DNA from: an uncultured Acidimicrobiales bacterium
Lineage (GTDB): Bacteria > Actinomycetota > Acidimicrobiia > Acidimicrobiales > SZUA-35
NCBI GenBank assembly: GCA_937922785.1
Contig: CALAJQ010000014.1
Span: forward strand, 1-54,117
Reading direction: 5' to 3'
DNA: 54,117 nucleotides
Shown here: one piece after another, positions 34,951-43,220 of the stretch
Position numbering within the stretch: the stretch's first letter is position 1
Layout of the letters: each line of letters starts with the position of its first letter
Made by a program: the position numbers and the translations under genes
The notes under the pieces: model-generated
What the model saw: only the letters and a program-made list of their open reading frames with translations
Told to the model about the DNA's origin: nothing
The model's database searches: none

Positions 34951-37531
34951 ACCCAAGCCCGACGTCATCGTCATCATGACCGACGAGGAACGAGCCGCGC
35001 CTTGGTACGAAAGCGCCGACGTCACCGCTTGGCGCCGCAAGACCCTCGCCGGCGCAACCTGGTTCGAGGACAACGCCGTCAACTTCGGTCGCCACTACAC
35101 CGGATCGCTAGCATGTGTACCCAGCCGACCGACGATCTTTACCGGCCAGTATCCCCAAGTGCACGGCGTCACCCAGACCGACGGGCTTGGGAAAAGCCAC
35201 GACGACACCCGCATGCGCTGGCTGCGTCAAGGCGAACTGCCAACACTTGGGCACTGGTTCCGAGCTGCTGGTTATGACACTCACTACGACGGCAAGTGGC
35301 ACATCAGCCACGCCGACCTCCACGATGAAGACGGGAACCGGATCGACACTAACGACGACGATGGCAACGTCCTGGCCGACGGCGTGAAGAAATACCGTGA
35401 GGCCGACGCGCTTGACGCCTTTGGCTTCTCGGGTTGGGTTGGACCCGAGCCCCATGGTGGTCGGTTGCGTGATACTGGTGTTCGTCGAGATCCGCTGATC
35501 GCGGATCGAGTCGTGGCCTGGCTTGAAGATCGTTACCAGCGGCGAGCCGCCGGAGACCCAGCCGCACTGCGACCTTTCCTACTGGTCGCCAGTTTTGTAA
35601 ATCCGCACGACATCGTGTTGTTTCCGGCCTGGGCGCGACGGGGTAATCCCCTCGACGCTTCACCGCTTGATCCCCCGACAATTGCAGAGGCCCCAACTGC
35701 GAACGAAGACCTAGCCACCAAACCGGCAGCGCAGATCGCCTTCCGCGAGACCTATGCCAGCGGGTACGGCCCACAACGAGCAGTGAATGCTGCCTACCAC
35801 AAACGATCACAGGAATATCGCGATCTGTACTACCGACTTCACGCCGAGGTCGATGCCCCGATTGACCGCGTCCGGCGGGCCGCCACCAACAACGCCCGTG
35901 ACGCAGTAATTGTGAGGACATCGGATCATGGCGATCTGTTAGGTGCCCACGGCGGCCTGCACCAAAAGTGGTTCAACCTCTACGACGAAGCCACTCGTGT
36001 GCCGTTCGCTATTGCCCGGGTGGGTACGAAACCAACTACCGGAGTCACCCTCGACAACGCCCCAACGTCACATGTTGACATCATCCCGACCTTGTTGGCG
36101 GCTGCTGGCATCAACGAAACCGAAACCGCTGCGGTGCTTTCCGAAACATTCACCGAAGTCCACCCGCTACCTGGCCGCAACTTGATGCCGGTTGTCGCCG
36201 ACCCAACCAAAGCGGACCCGCAGCGAGTCGTCTACATGATGACGTGTGACAACATGCTCGAAGGAGACAGTGGCGCGTCTGGGTTGGCTCGCCGAATCGG
36301 CCGTGAGTCGGCGCCTCCGCTGCCGTTGCGCATCAGCACCCCAGCTCATGTTGCCTCCAACTTTGAGGGTCTGGTCTATCGGGTCGATGGTGTGCTCTGG
36401 AAGTTGGTTCGGGTATTTGATGACCCCGCAACCTGGACTGAACCCGGGGTAAAGCACCTTGCCGCCAGTGGTGGCCCCGGTACGGATCAGTATCGCACTT
36501 CTCCCCTGCCCGACCAGTGGGAGCTTTATGACCTCGATAGTGACCCGTCCGAAGCAAACAACCGGTGGAACGACATCGCCGATGATGCCGCCATTGCCGG
36601 TGTGTTCTCCCAGATGCAGTCGGCTCTAAAGGCCGAGCGCGCCCGAGCTGTTCCTGAACGCAACAATCCTTGGCCGTATGAAGTTCGCCAACCCATTGGA
36701 GGCCCTTTGACCAAGTCCGTACCACCACCCGCCCGTGCCCTGCGCCGGCTCGTGCAGAAACTCGGTATGCATCCGGCCGACGAAGATGCCACCAGCTTCA
36801 ACCTTGCCGGTCGCCGAGCGCTGGTTGTGGCAACCAACGTTGGGGTGCTCGACATCGGTGAGCCCACCGGAGTGTTCGCCAGCGAGATGACTGTTCCGTA
36901 TTACGCATTCTTAGATGCAGGCATGAGCGTTGATGTGGCCAGTCCGCTCGGGGGCGTAATCCCTGTTGACCCGAAGTCGATCAAACCCGTGATCCGGACG
37001 GCCGAGGATGATCGTTTCCTGGCCGATGATGAGTTCAAAGCCAAGGTCACCGAGTCCCTGGCAATCGGTGAGCTCGATATGACCGACTACGACTTGGTCT
37101 TCCTCGCCGGCGGCTGGGGCGCAGCCTTCGACTTCGGCTTTTCCGAAGCGCTTGGCAACAAGATGACCGAGGCCAATGCCAACGGGCTTGTTATTGGTGG
37201 TGTGTGTCACGGACCGCTTGGCCTGCTTAACGCCAAGGCAACCGACGGTTCGATACTGGTAGCTGGGCGCAAGATCTCTGCTGTGACTAACAAGCAGGTC
37301 GAAGAGCTCGGGATCTCACTAACTCCCCACCATCCCGAGCGCGAACTTCGAAAGGCCGGGGCCGAGTTCGAATCCGAGACCAGACGACGAGACCCGTTAG
37401 CCAACCACTGGGTCGTAGACGGGAATTTGGTGACCGGGCAGAACCAGAACGCCGCTCCCATGGTGGCCAGAGAAATGATGGAGTTGCTAACCCATTCTGG
37501 GCGAGCAGAGATGACAGGACAACGAACATGA
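34943..37531 (+). CDS. Sulfatase fused to a DJ-1/PfpI-like domain
   Basis: An 862-residue fusion protein. The first about 570 residues are an alkaline-phosphatase-superfamily sulfatase. CVPSRPTIFTG (Cys58-Val-Pro-Ser-Arg62 to Thr67-Gly68) fits the C-x-P-S-R-x4-T-G signature where Cys becomes formylglycine, and RTSDHGDLLGAHGGLHQKW is the second metal site. Residues about 628-855 are a DJ-1/PfpI (class I amidotransferase-like) domain: RALVVATNVGVLD at the start, LVFLAGGWGAAFD and the nucleophile elbow GGVCHGP (Cys755). No signal peptide, so it is cytoplasmic. The domains are in one unbroken frame. Confidence 0.88.
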   Translation: MSEPKPDVIVIMTDEERAAPWYESADVTAWRRKTLAGATWFEDNAVNFGRHYTGSLACVPSRPTIFTGQYPQVHGVTQTDGLGKSHDDTRMRWLRQGELPTLGHWFRAAGYDTHYDGKWHISHADLHDEDGNRIDTNDDDGNVLADGVKKYREADALDAFGFSGWVGPEPHGGRLRDTGVRRDPLIADRVVAWLEDRYQRRAAGDPAALRPFLLVASFVNPHDIVLFPAWARRGNPLDASPLDPPTIAEAPTANEDLATKPAAQIAFRETYASGYGPQRAVNAAYHKRSQEYRDLYYRLHAEVDAPIDRVRRAATNNARDAVIVRTSDHGDLLGAHGGLHQKWFNLYDEATRVPFAIARVGTKPTTGVTLDNAPTSHVDIIPTLLAAAGINETETAAVLSETFTEVHPLPGRNLMPVVADPTKADPQRVVYMMTCDNMLEGDSGASGLARRIGRESAPPLPLRISTPAHVASNFEGLVYRVDGVLWKLVRVFDDPATWTEPGVKHLAASGGPGTDQYRTSPLPDQWELYDLDSDPSEANNRWNDIADDAAIAGVFSQMQSALKAERARAVPERNNPWPYEVRQPIGGPLTKSVPPPARALRRLVQKLGMHPADEDATSFNLAGRRALVVATNVGVLDIGEPTGVFASEMTVPYYAFLDAGMSVDVASPLGGVIPVDPKSIKPVIRTAEDDRFLADDEFKAKVTESLAIGELDMTDYDLVFLAGGWGAAFDFGFSEALGNKMTEANANGLVIGGVCHGPLGLLNAKATDGSILVAGRKISAVTNKQVEELGISLTPHHPERELRKAGAEFESETRRRDPLANHWVVDGNLVTGQNQNAAPMVAREMMELLTHSGRAEMTGQRT

Positions 37532-37950
37532 ACGTAACCAACGAAGTAATGCCAACTAGCAGCGACCGTATCCAAGAGATGATGCAGCCAGGTCCCGAGG
37601 GCCCGATCTCTATGGTGAACCTGCTCAAATTCAAAGAGCACGCCGAATATGAAGATGGCCGTGAGACCACGCTGACCGGGCGCGAGGCCTACCAAATCTA
37701 CGGACGAGGCGTCAGCAAGTTGATCGGCGAGTACGGGGGCACAGTCACCTTCGCTGGCGACGTGACCTTCCTGGCCCTTGGTCAGGTGGATGACCTTTGG
37801 GACGAAGTTGCTATTGCCCAATATCCGTCTCGGGTCGAACTTTGGGAGATGTCGACTTCAGCCGAATGGCAGGAGCTAGCCGTGCACCGCACCGCGGGCC
37901 TGGCTGGGCAGCTCAACATAGAGACTGTGCCGACCAAGTTCGGCAGCTAA
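37528..37950 (+). CDS. DUF1330 family protein
   Basis: A 140-residue ferredoxin-like-fold protein. The pattern PISMVNLLKFKEHAEY followed by REAYQIYGRGVSKLIGEYGGTVTFAGDV and IAQYPSRVELWEM is characteristic of DUF1330. The function is unknown. It overlaps the sulfatase gene by ATGA and completes the SRPBCC-sulfatase-DUF1330 operon. Confidence 0.85.
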   Translation: MNVTNEVMPTSSDRIQEMMQPGPEGPISMVNLLKFKEHAEYEDGRETTLTGREAYQIYGRGVSKLIGEYGGTVTFAGDVTFLALGQVDDLWDEVAIAQYPSRVELWEMSTSAEWQELAVHRTAGLAGQLNIETVPTKFGS

Positions 37951-37955
37951 CAGCG

Positions 37956-38159
37956 ATGAACGTTGTAGATGTTGCCAAGGTGGCGTACATGGAATGTCAT
38001 CTAGGGAGTATGCCTACCGATGATTCGAGCCATTCACGAACGGTACGACTGTTCTGGCCCGCACCGCAGACCGGTCAAGGCCTAGGGTCGTCCTTATCCG
38101 CAATCACCCGGGCCAACAGCGACTTGACCTCGTCGCCAAGACCAACCTGCATCGCATAG
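37956..38159 (+). pseudogene. Possible decayed copy of the MKIVDVAKV protein start
   Basis: ATG 37956 opens MNVVDVAKVAYME, which resembles the start MKIVDVAKVLGSM of the gene at 42631, and the DNA of the two starts is also similar. After about 12 codons the similarity stops and the frame becomes non-descript, ending at 38159. I read it as a fragment left by rearrangement, with low confidence. It overlaps the end of the methyltransferase remnant. Confidence 0.25.
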
Positions 38160-38626
38160 TGGGATCCAACGGCTGGTTGGCCGGTGTAGTTCGGCCCGGC
38201 CTCGGCGTCGGCTCCCAAGTAACGAAACGGCAAGGAGAGCAACGCGTGACCCTTGCCTCGAAGGAGCTTGCGACGAGCGTCATATTCCAACCCAGCCCCA
38301 GTGAGCACGCTGGCGATACGAGCTGAGCTCCAGCCCTCGACCAGCACTCCAGCAGCGTCGAAACTTGCGGCAAATAACCCGGTTGGCTTGAGCCAACTGA
38401 TACAACGTGTGACGAGTCCAAGCTTGTCACCCACGTAGTGCAAACCGTGAACGCTGGTGATCAGATCGAACTGCCGATCCGGCTCCCACGACGAAACACT
38501 CGCTTCGATCAGATCGAGATTGAGTGTTGATCGGGCCGCGAAAGCATCGACCAAATCAATACCGGTGATAAGCACATCGATTCCTGCATCGGCCAACTCT
38601 GCCGCCGCCTCAGCTCCCTTTTGTCG
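38075..38626 (-). pseudogene. Class I methyltransferase, N-terminally truncated
   Basis: The frame reads GIDLVDAF (motif post I), FDLITSVHGLHYVGDKLGLVTRCISWLKPTGLFAASFD (the motif II/III region) and a C-terminal helix, which is the second half of a class I SAM-dependent methyltransferase. The frame is closed by a TAG at 38627-38629. The GxGxG motif I and the N-terminus are missing, and the only start is a TTG at 38596. I therefore call it a remnant. The neighbouring 38.6-39.0 kb also looks decayed. Confidence 0.65.
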
Positions 38627-38644
38627 CTAACTATCGGTCACTCA

Positions 38645-38911
38645 TCAACCGATCGCCAGTTCTTGTGCAGCATGTCTGAAAACAACGCCATGACCGACAC
38701 GTGATTGCCGTTGTCTCAGGCAAGAAACCCTCGTACCCCTCGGCCGGCCCCAAGTGATTTCAAACTCGAAACCCCGGGCGACACCGGGCACCCAGTCACC
38801 CTTAATGCCACCAACAACCCAGTGGTGCTTCTCTCCCGGGCTGAGCGACCCGTACACGGCCAACGCAGTTACTTCTCCGGTCACGATGAAGAAAGTAGCG
38901 CCGTTGGGCAC
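38645..38911 (-). pseudogene. Possible hypothetical protein fragment
   Basis: A GTG-started frame reads GATFFIVTGEVTALAVYGSLSPGEKHHWVVGG then GDWVPGVARGFEFEITWGRP, which looks like real protein of an unidentified family. Upstream, a different frame reads DGEVFVHT and would join by a frameshift near 38925, so the gene may be broken. A similar short stretch (GDWVPGVAR) occurs by chance or as a repeat near 50550 on the minus strand. The rest of the 38.6-39.0 kb gap shows nothing else. Confidence 0.3.
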
Positions 38912-39031
38912 GCCGACCGAAGTATGTATGGACGAACACCTCTCCGTCTTGCGTTACGCGATGAATGACCATCACGGGTATCGACGAGAGCTACAGCGAG
39001 TGACTTCGATCTAAAAGTAGCATTGCAAATT

Positions 39032-39436
39032 GTGACCGGACTGTTCAATCTGAGCCAGCTCAGCGCAGCGATAGATAAGGCGCGGGCGGATTGCGACTTA
39101 ACGTGGGCGCAGCTCTCAAGAGAAGTTGGTGTAGCGGCATCGACAATTCGGCGCTTCGCCGATGCATCTGACGCTGAGGCCGATGGAGTCCTCCAATTAG
39201 TCGGCTGGTTGGCTGTTGCCCCCGAGCAGTTCGTTGCCGATTCCACCGTGGTTGGCGAGCTACTTCCACCAGCCGGTAACGGAGTCATCAGAGTCGACAT
39301 GGAGCGGCTTGGCAACTTGATGCGATCGCCTCGGCCAAACAAAGTGAGTACTCGCACGACAATCCAACGACTGGTAGCGGCAGCTCAGTCATCAGGAGTA
39401 ACAGTCGCATCGGTTACCCGCAGCAGTCCGAGTTGA
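39032..39436 (+). CDS. Helix-turn-helix (XRE-like) protein
   Basis: A 134-residue protein starting at GTG 39032 (TTG 39023 is an alternative). Residues about 5-70 form a Cro/XRE-like helix-turn-helix: FNLSQLSAAIDKARADCDLTWAQLSREVGVAASTIRRFAD, then DAEADGVLQLVGWLAVAPEQFV. The C-terminal half is polar and unrecognised. It stands alone on the plus strand beside decayed sequence. Targets are unknown. Confidence 0.65.
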   Translation: MTGLFNLSQLSAAIDKARADCDLTWAQLSREVGVAASTIRRFADASDAEADGVLQLVGWLAVAPEQFVADSTVVGELLPPAGNGVIRVDMERLGNLMRSPRPNKVSTRTTIQRLVAAAQSSGVTVASVTRSSPS

Positions 39437-39594
39437 ATGGCCAGAGCTTGCGGCCCTTCTGACCTCGGCAAGGGGCAGCGCGATGAAGCGGTTACGGCCG
39501 TACTTGTTCGCCGCAACACCGGATTTCGTGGATCAAGCACGACGTGGACAGCCCGTGCCTCATCGGCGGTGGGCGTCAAAGGCATCGTCGGCTT

Positions 39595-39639
39595 TGCTAG
39601 TGTCAGAACCATACGCCATAACGTCGTTTCTGACACTAG
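39595..39639. repeat. Long inverted repeat (13-bp arms)
   Basis: GCTAGTGTCAGAA (39595-39607) and TTCTGACACTAGC (39627-39639) are perfect inverted arms with a 19-bp spacer, 14 bp past the 3' end of the TetR gene (minus strand). No T-run follows on either strand, so it is not a standard terminator. An operator or an mRNA 3' stabilising hairpin are both possible. The surrounding 39437-39652 gap has no convincing gene. Confidence 0.55.
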
Positions 39640-39652
39640 CGAGTATGCGGGT

Positions 39653-40315
39653 TCAGGGAGATCTTCGGTCCGGATCGGGAGCCAGTAGAACGGTCAGCGA
39701 ATCGCTTAGAACGACTTTTGTTTTGGCGACCGAGAGGTTGCGAACGCGACGCAGCAGGTCGATCGAGTCGAGTTGAGTCAACGTGTTGCCTGCTTCGATT
39801 GCCGAAGAACGTGCTCGCGGCGACATCTCTTTCAACTCGGGACCGAACTGAAGTTCGAACTGTTCACGCAGCCACTGTCGGTTCTTATCAAGCTCGTCAC
39901 GGACCCTGGAATTGTGGGCCGCGTTGTGGACTGTCGCCCGGAACATTGAGCCGTTGGTTTCATACAGTCGCAGTCGCATCGCAACGAAGTCGTCGAGTCT
40001 TTGTTTGAACGGACCCTGACCGATCTGGGCGAGGTGGGTCAACTCGGAGGCCTGAGCCTGACTGCGCTTGATTGCCGCTTCAACCAACTCACCAGGGTCT
40101 GCGAAGTATCGATACAGCGACCGCAACGACAGTCCGGAACGCTTCGAAGCTTGCTCGATCGACGGAAACATCATGTCCTCGGCGAACATTTCAAGAACAA
40201 CATCTAGCACGGCGTCGAGGTTGCGCTGCCGGCGGGCGGACCGTCCATCCACGGGTTCGGAATCAGACGGAGGGCGGAGTGCCGTCGGTGACTTGAAGTT
40301 GCGCATAGGAATCAT
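39653..40315 (-). CDS. TetR/AcrR family transcriptional regulator
   Basis: A 220-residue regulator. The helix-turn-helix lies at about 30-72: ARRQRNLDAVLDVVLEMFAEDMMFPSIEQASKRSGLSLRSLYRYFADPGELVEAAI, which is typical TetR. The all-helical remainder binds an unknown effector. I start at ATG 40315, which overlaps the stop of the upstream GST-like gene as ATGA, so the regulator is co-translated with the gene it probably controls. It should act on the symmetrical divergent promoter at 41512-41566. Confidence 0.87.
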   Translation of the reverse strand: MIPMRNFKSPTALRPPSDSEPVDGRSARRQRNLDAVLDVVLEMFAEDMMFPSIEQASKRSGLSLRSLYRYFADPGELVEAAIKRSQAQASELTHLAQIGQGPFKQRLDDFVAMRLRLYETNGSMFRATVHNAAHNSRVRDELDKNRQWLREQFELQFGPELKEMSPRARSSAIEAGNTLTQLDSIDLLRRVRNLSVAKTKVVLSDSLTVLLAPDPDRRSP

Positions 40316-41508
40316 AGGAGTGGACCCCACACTTCTAGATGGCCAGAACGCTCCACTCGACGAATGGTTCGCAAATCGAGCAGTGCGTCAATGCCAGCCT
40401 CGGCGAACACCTCACGGACTTTGACGACTTGACCGTCAGAGGCTGTGGCGAGGTCGTCTTGGAGGCGTTGCATAAGCCAGAACCGGTACGGCATGACGCT
40501 TGTAGTCAGTTCGATGCTTCGCCACGCAAAGGTTGCCGCACCCCCGGCAATTAGACCTCGACCACCGGTTAGACCCCGTGTCGCCGGATCATCTAGCCCG
40601 TTAGTTCCAGCCTCAATCTCGGGATGTTCTGCTAGCCACTGGTTGGCCACTTCAACATGGGCTGAGATCTCAGGGAGGTATTCCTCCGAGACGTATCTCA
40701 TCATGGCTACCAACGTCGCCGGCAGCTTGTCATCGGAAATGAGTTCATCGTCATCGCCGACGTACTCGTGCTGGTAACGCTCGGTGGTGGTCATCCGCTC
40801 GACCCACCGACCTACACGCGGCGCCCTCTGCTTTATGAGCATGGACGGAGCCGGATCTCGGTAAAGGTGGGCCCACATGGCAGCAATCAGACCGTAGTCA
40901 CCAATGGTCGGACGGTTGCCAAGCAGGTAGGGATGGTTGACGAGGTGCGCATTGAACAAATCGAGCCACTCGTGGAATGCGGTTTCGATTAGCGGCTGCG
41001 ATTCGGGGGTGACTCCGAACACCGTGGCTGCCTTGCGCATCCGCCCGCTGCTGTGGAGGAACATTTTCTCGGCTTGTTCGGCGGAGAGCTCTTGGGGCAT
41101 GGTGAGGGCGAATTCTGATGCGATGAAGGCCAAGTTCTGTTCATCGAAGTTCCAGCGGTAGTGCATGGCGGGGCGCAGCAGACCTTCGCCGCCGAACAGT
41201 TCGAAGACGTGAGCGACTGCCAGTAGCAGCGGCGACTCTGGATATGCGCTGGACTTTCGCAGGTGCTGGCCCGGGCCACGCTCGAAATGGTCGATGATGT
41301 CGGCGCCGTCTTGGATGATCGTGCCGTCAGGCGTCTCCATGCACGGGATGATCCAGCGGCCAACCGTGGGCACAATCTCGTTGAGGTAGCGATCGCTGCC
41401 CGGCGACACCTCAACAAAGGGGATGCCCTGAGAGCGCAGATAGGAGCGGGCTTTGCCGGTATACAACGACACGGGAGCGCCATACAGGGTGTAGTGATCG
41501 TTCATCAT
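40312..41508 (-). CDS. Glutathione S-transferase-like protein
   Basis: A 398-residue protein with an N-terminal thioredoxin-like GST domain (YTLYGAPVSLYTGKARSYLRSQGIPFVEVSP, then GRWIIPCMETPDGTIIQDGADIIDHFER) and an all-helical C-terminal part with LLGNRPTIGDYGLIAAMW (about 202-219), the GST helix-6 N-capping region. It is longer than usual. Actinobacteria make mycothiol rather than glutathione, so the thiol partner is uncertain. ATG at 41508 or 41505 lies 4-7 nt after a -10 TAGGGT, so it may be leaderless. It is coupled to the TetR gene by ATGA. Confidence 0.83.
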   Translation of the reverse strand: MMNDHYTLYGAPVSLYTGKARSYLRSQGIPFVEVSPGSDRYLNEIVPTVGRWIIPCMETPDGTIIQDGADIIDHFERGPGQHLRKSSAYPESPLLLAVAHVFELFGGEGLLRPAMHYRWNFDEQNLAFIASEFALTMPQELSAEQAEKMFLHSSGRMRKAATVFGVTPESQPLIETAFHEWLDLFNAHLVNHPYLLGNRPTIGDYGLIAAMWAHLYRDPAPSMLIKQRAPRVGRWVERMTTTERYQHEYVGDDDELISDDKLPATLVAMMRYVSEEYLPEISAHVEVANQWLAEHPEIEAGTNGLDDPATRGLTGGRGLIAGGAATFAWRSIELTTSVMPYRFWLMQRLQDDLATASDGQVVKVREVFAEAGIDALLDLRTIRRVERSGHLEVWGPLL

Positions 41509-41573
41509 TGCGACCCTAATGTATTGCGCCTTCAACTGGCAATTGGTTGAAATGAGAATTAGGGTCCACAGCA
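41505..41573. promoter_or_regulatory. Symmetrical divergent promoters with operator arms
   Basis: GACCCTAAT (41512-41520) and ATTAGGGTC (41558-41566) are perfect inverted arms 37 bp apart. Each contains a TAGGGT -10 read outward. On the minus strand TTGCCA (from 41537-41542) is 18 bp upstream of its -10, and on the plus strand CTGGCA (41536-41541) is 18 bp from its -10, so the two -35 elements overlap. The ATGs lie 4 or 7 nt (minus) and 7 nt (plus) after the -10. The adjacent TetR is the likely regulator. Confidence 0.6.
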
Positions 41574-42634
41574 TGCCTCCCCTCGTTTTGGCCGGCCAGT
41601 ACTGGTCTCCCTACACCCGCAAGATGCGCGCCGTGCTGCGTTACCGCCAAATCCCGTTCAAATGGGTATTGCGCGATTCCAAATGGGATGACCTGCCGAC
41701 TCCCCCAGTGCCGATCATCCCCGTCATCGCATACCCCAACGAAATCGGCGGCGGCTATAGCGACATCACCGTCGACTCCTCACCACAAATCATGCGACTC
41801 GAAACCGAGTACTCCGACCGCAGCGTCGTGCCGACTGACCCGGCGCTTGCTTTCATCGACATGCTCCTTGAAGACTTCGGCGACGAGTGGGTCACCAAGA
41901 TGATGTATCACTACCGATGGGCGTATGAGCCCGACATAGACAAAGCCGGCAAGCTGCTACCCCTTGGCCGTAACCTCCAACTCGATTCGGACCAGGCACA
42001 ACAGGGCTATGACTTCGTGACGAATCGACAGATCACCCGCCGGGCCCTTGTCGGCTCGACCGAATGGAACACCCCGCTAATCGAAGACTCCTACCGTCGA
42101 GTGCTGGCCATCTTGCAAGCACGGATCTCACGTGGCGACTTCCTGCTGGGCGACCGCCCCGGACGCGGCGACTTCGGAATCTTCGGCCAACTCACACAAC
42201 TCGTCCAGTTCGACCCGACATCGATGCAAGTTGCAGTCGATGAAGCTCCTAAAGTCATTCACTGGGTGGAACGAACCGACGATCTCTCATGGTTGCCAGT
42301 TGATGGCGACGACGGTTGGGCGACTATCGATAACCTCGACCCCGCAATCAATGATCTGCTTACCGAGTGTGGGCGAACCTATGCCCCGTTCCTGGTAGCG
42401 AACGCTCAAGCGCTGATGTCAGGAGCCGAAGAGGTCGTGTGTGAAATCACGGGGCTCGACGGGGAATCCCGTGAGTATCGTCAGGCGCCGTTCGGCTATC
42501 AGGGCAAGTGCCTGCGCTGGTTGCGCGACGCATACGCCGGGCTTGGCGACGCCGACCAGGCCCGCGTTGACGGCGTGCTCAAAGGAACAGGCTGCGAGCA
42601 GATAGTCCACCCAAACTTGGAACTGACGACATGA
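41573..42634 (+). CDS. Glutathione S-transferase-like protein
   Basis: A 353-residue protein. The N-terminal part (LAGQYWSPYTRKMRAVLRYRQIPFKWVLRD) is a GST/glutaredoxin-type thioredoxin fold, and LLGDRPGRGDFGIFGQLTQLVQFDP is the GST C-terminal domain block. It is a distant paralogue of the divergent gene ending at 40312. The ATG at 41573 lies 7 nt after the -10, with no Shine-Dalgarno. It overlaps the next gene by ATGA. Confidence 0.8.
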   Translation: MPPLVLAGQYWSPYTRKMRAVLRYRQIPFKWVLRDSKWDDLPTPPVPIIPVIAYPNEIGGGYSDITVDSSPQIMRLETEYSDRSVVPTDPALAFIDMLLEDFGDEWVTKMMYHYRWAYEPDIDKAGKLLPLGRNLQLDSDQAQQGYDFVTNRQITRRALVGSTEWNTPLIEDSYRRVLAILQARISRGDFLLGDRPGRGDFGIFGQLTQLVQFDPTSMQVAVDEAPKVIHWVERTDDLSWLPVDGDDGWATIDNLDPAINDLLTECGRTYAPFLVANAQALMSGAEEVVCEITGLDGESREYRQAPFGYQGKCLRWLRDAYAGLGDADQARVDGVLKGTGCEQIVHPNLELTT

Positions 42635-43212
42635 AAATTGTCGACGTTGCCAAGGTTCTCGGGTCGATGGTGTTCGCACCGCTGCGGATTCGCCGCAACC
42701 CGCCGACACCGCCGACCGGGTCAGAGCACTATGAGCCCACCCCTTTTGCCGCCAGCCGTTCATCGGCCACCAAACTGGCTCGTGATGTTGCGGTTGCAAA
42801 GACCCCGCCCGGTGGTTGGCAGAGCTGGCCTCCCCCAGTTTTGGCTTGCTGTGACGAGCCGCTAGCCGACGGGGCCGCTGACCTTCGTGGAGTGTGGAAG
42901 GCGCACAGCGGACCAATGAAGGGCCACATCGAAAGAGTGGAACAAGCGGGCGAACGGGTAGTAATTACCGCGGGCGGAGTAATTCACGACATGTTCGCCG
43001 ACGGAACACTTGCCGGCGGCGTGAACGACGTTGGCGAGGGCGGCGCCCAGGTTTCAGTTGCGGCCCGATTCGAAGATGGCCGTCTAAACCTGTACCCCAA
43101 CGACCGAGGCGTAGTCGTCGTAACCCGCTATCTCGACGGAGACGAAATGGTCTGGCGTTGGGGCCCCTACACCAGCCGCCTGCGGCAACTTAAGACACCT
43201 CCTATGCCATAG
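42631..43212 (+). CDS. Unidentified protein with beta-barrel-like C-terminus
   Basis: A 193-residue protein I do not recognise. The first about 90 residues are Pro- and Arg-rich (FAPLRIRRNPPTPPTG), and the last about 95 alternate short strands, including GHIERVEQAGERVVITAGGVIHDMFADG and LNLYPNDRGVVVVTRYLDGDEMVWRWG, like a small lipocalin-type barrel. It is coupled to the GST-like gene by ATGA and may bind a ligand for it. The function is unknown. Confidence 0.75.
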   Translation: MKIVDVAKVLGSMVFAPLRIRRNPPTPPTGSEHYEPTPFAASRSSATKLARDVAVAKTPPGGWQSWPPPVLACCDEPLADGAADLRGVWKAHSGPMKGHIERVEQAGERVVITAGGVIHDMFADGTLAGGVNDVGEGGAQVSVAARFEDGRLNLYPNDRGVVVVTRYLDGDEMVWRWGPYTSRLRQLKTPPMP

Positions 43213-43220
43213 TTGGGCCG

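Noticed and set aside
37207-37821. Minus-strand ORF of 204 codons at the sulfatase/DUF1330 junction
   Set aside because: Antisense to two supported genes and without family resemblance.
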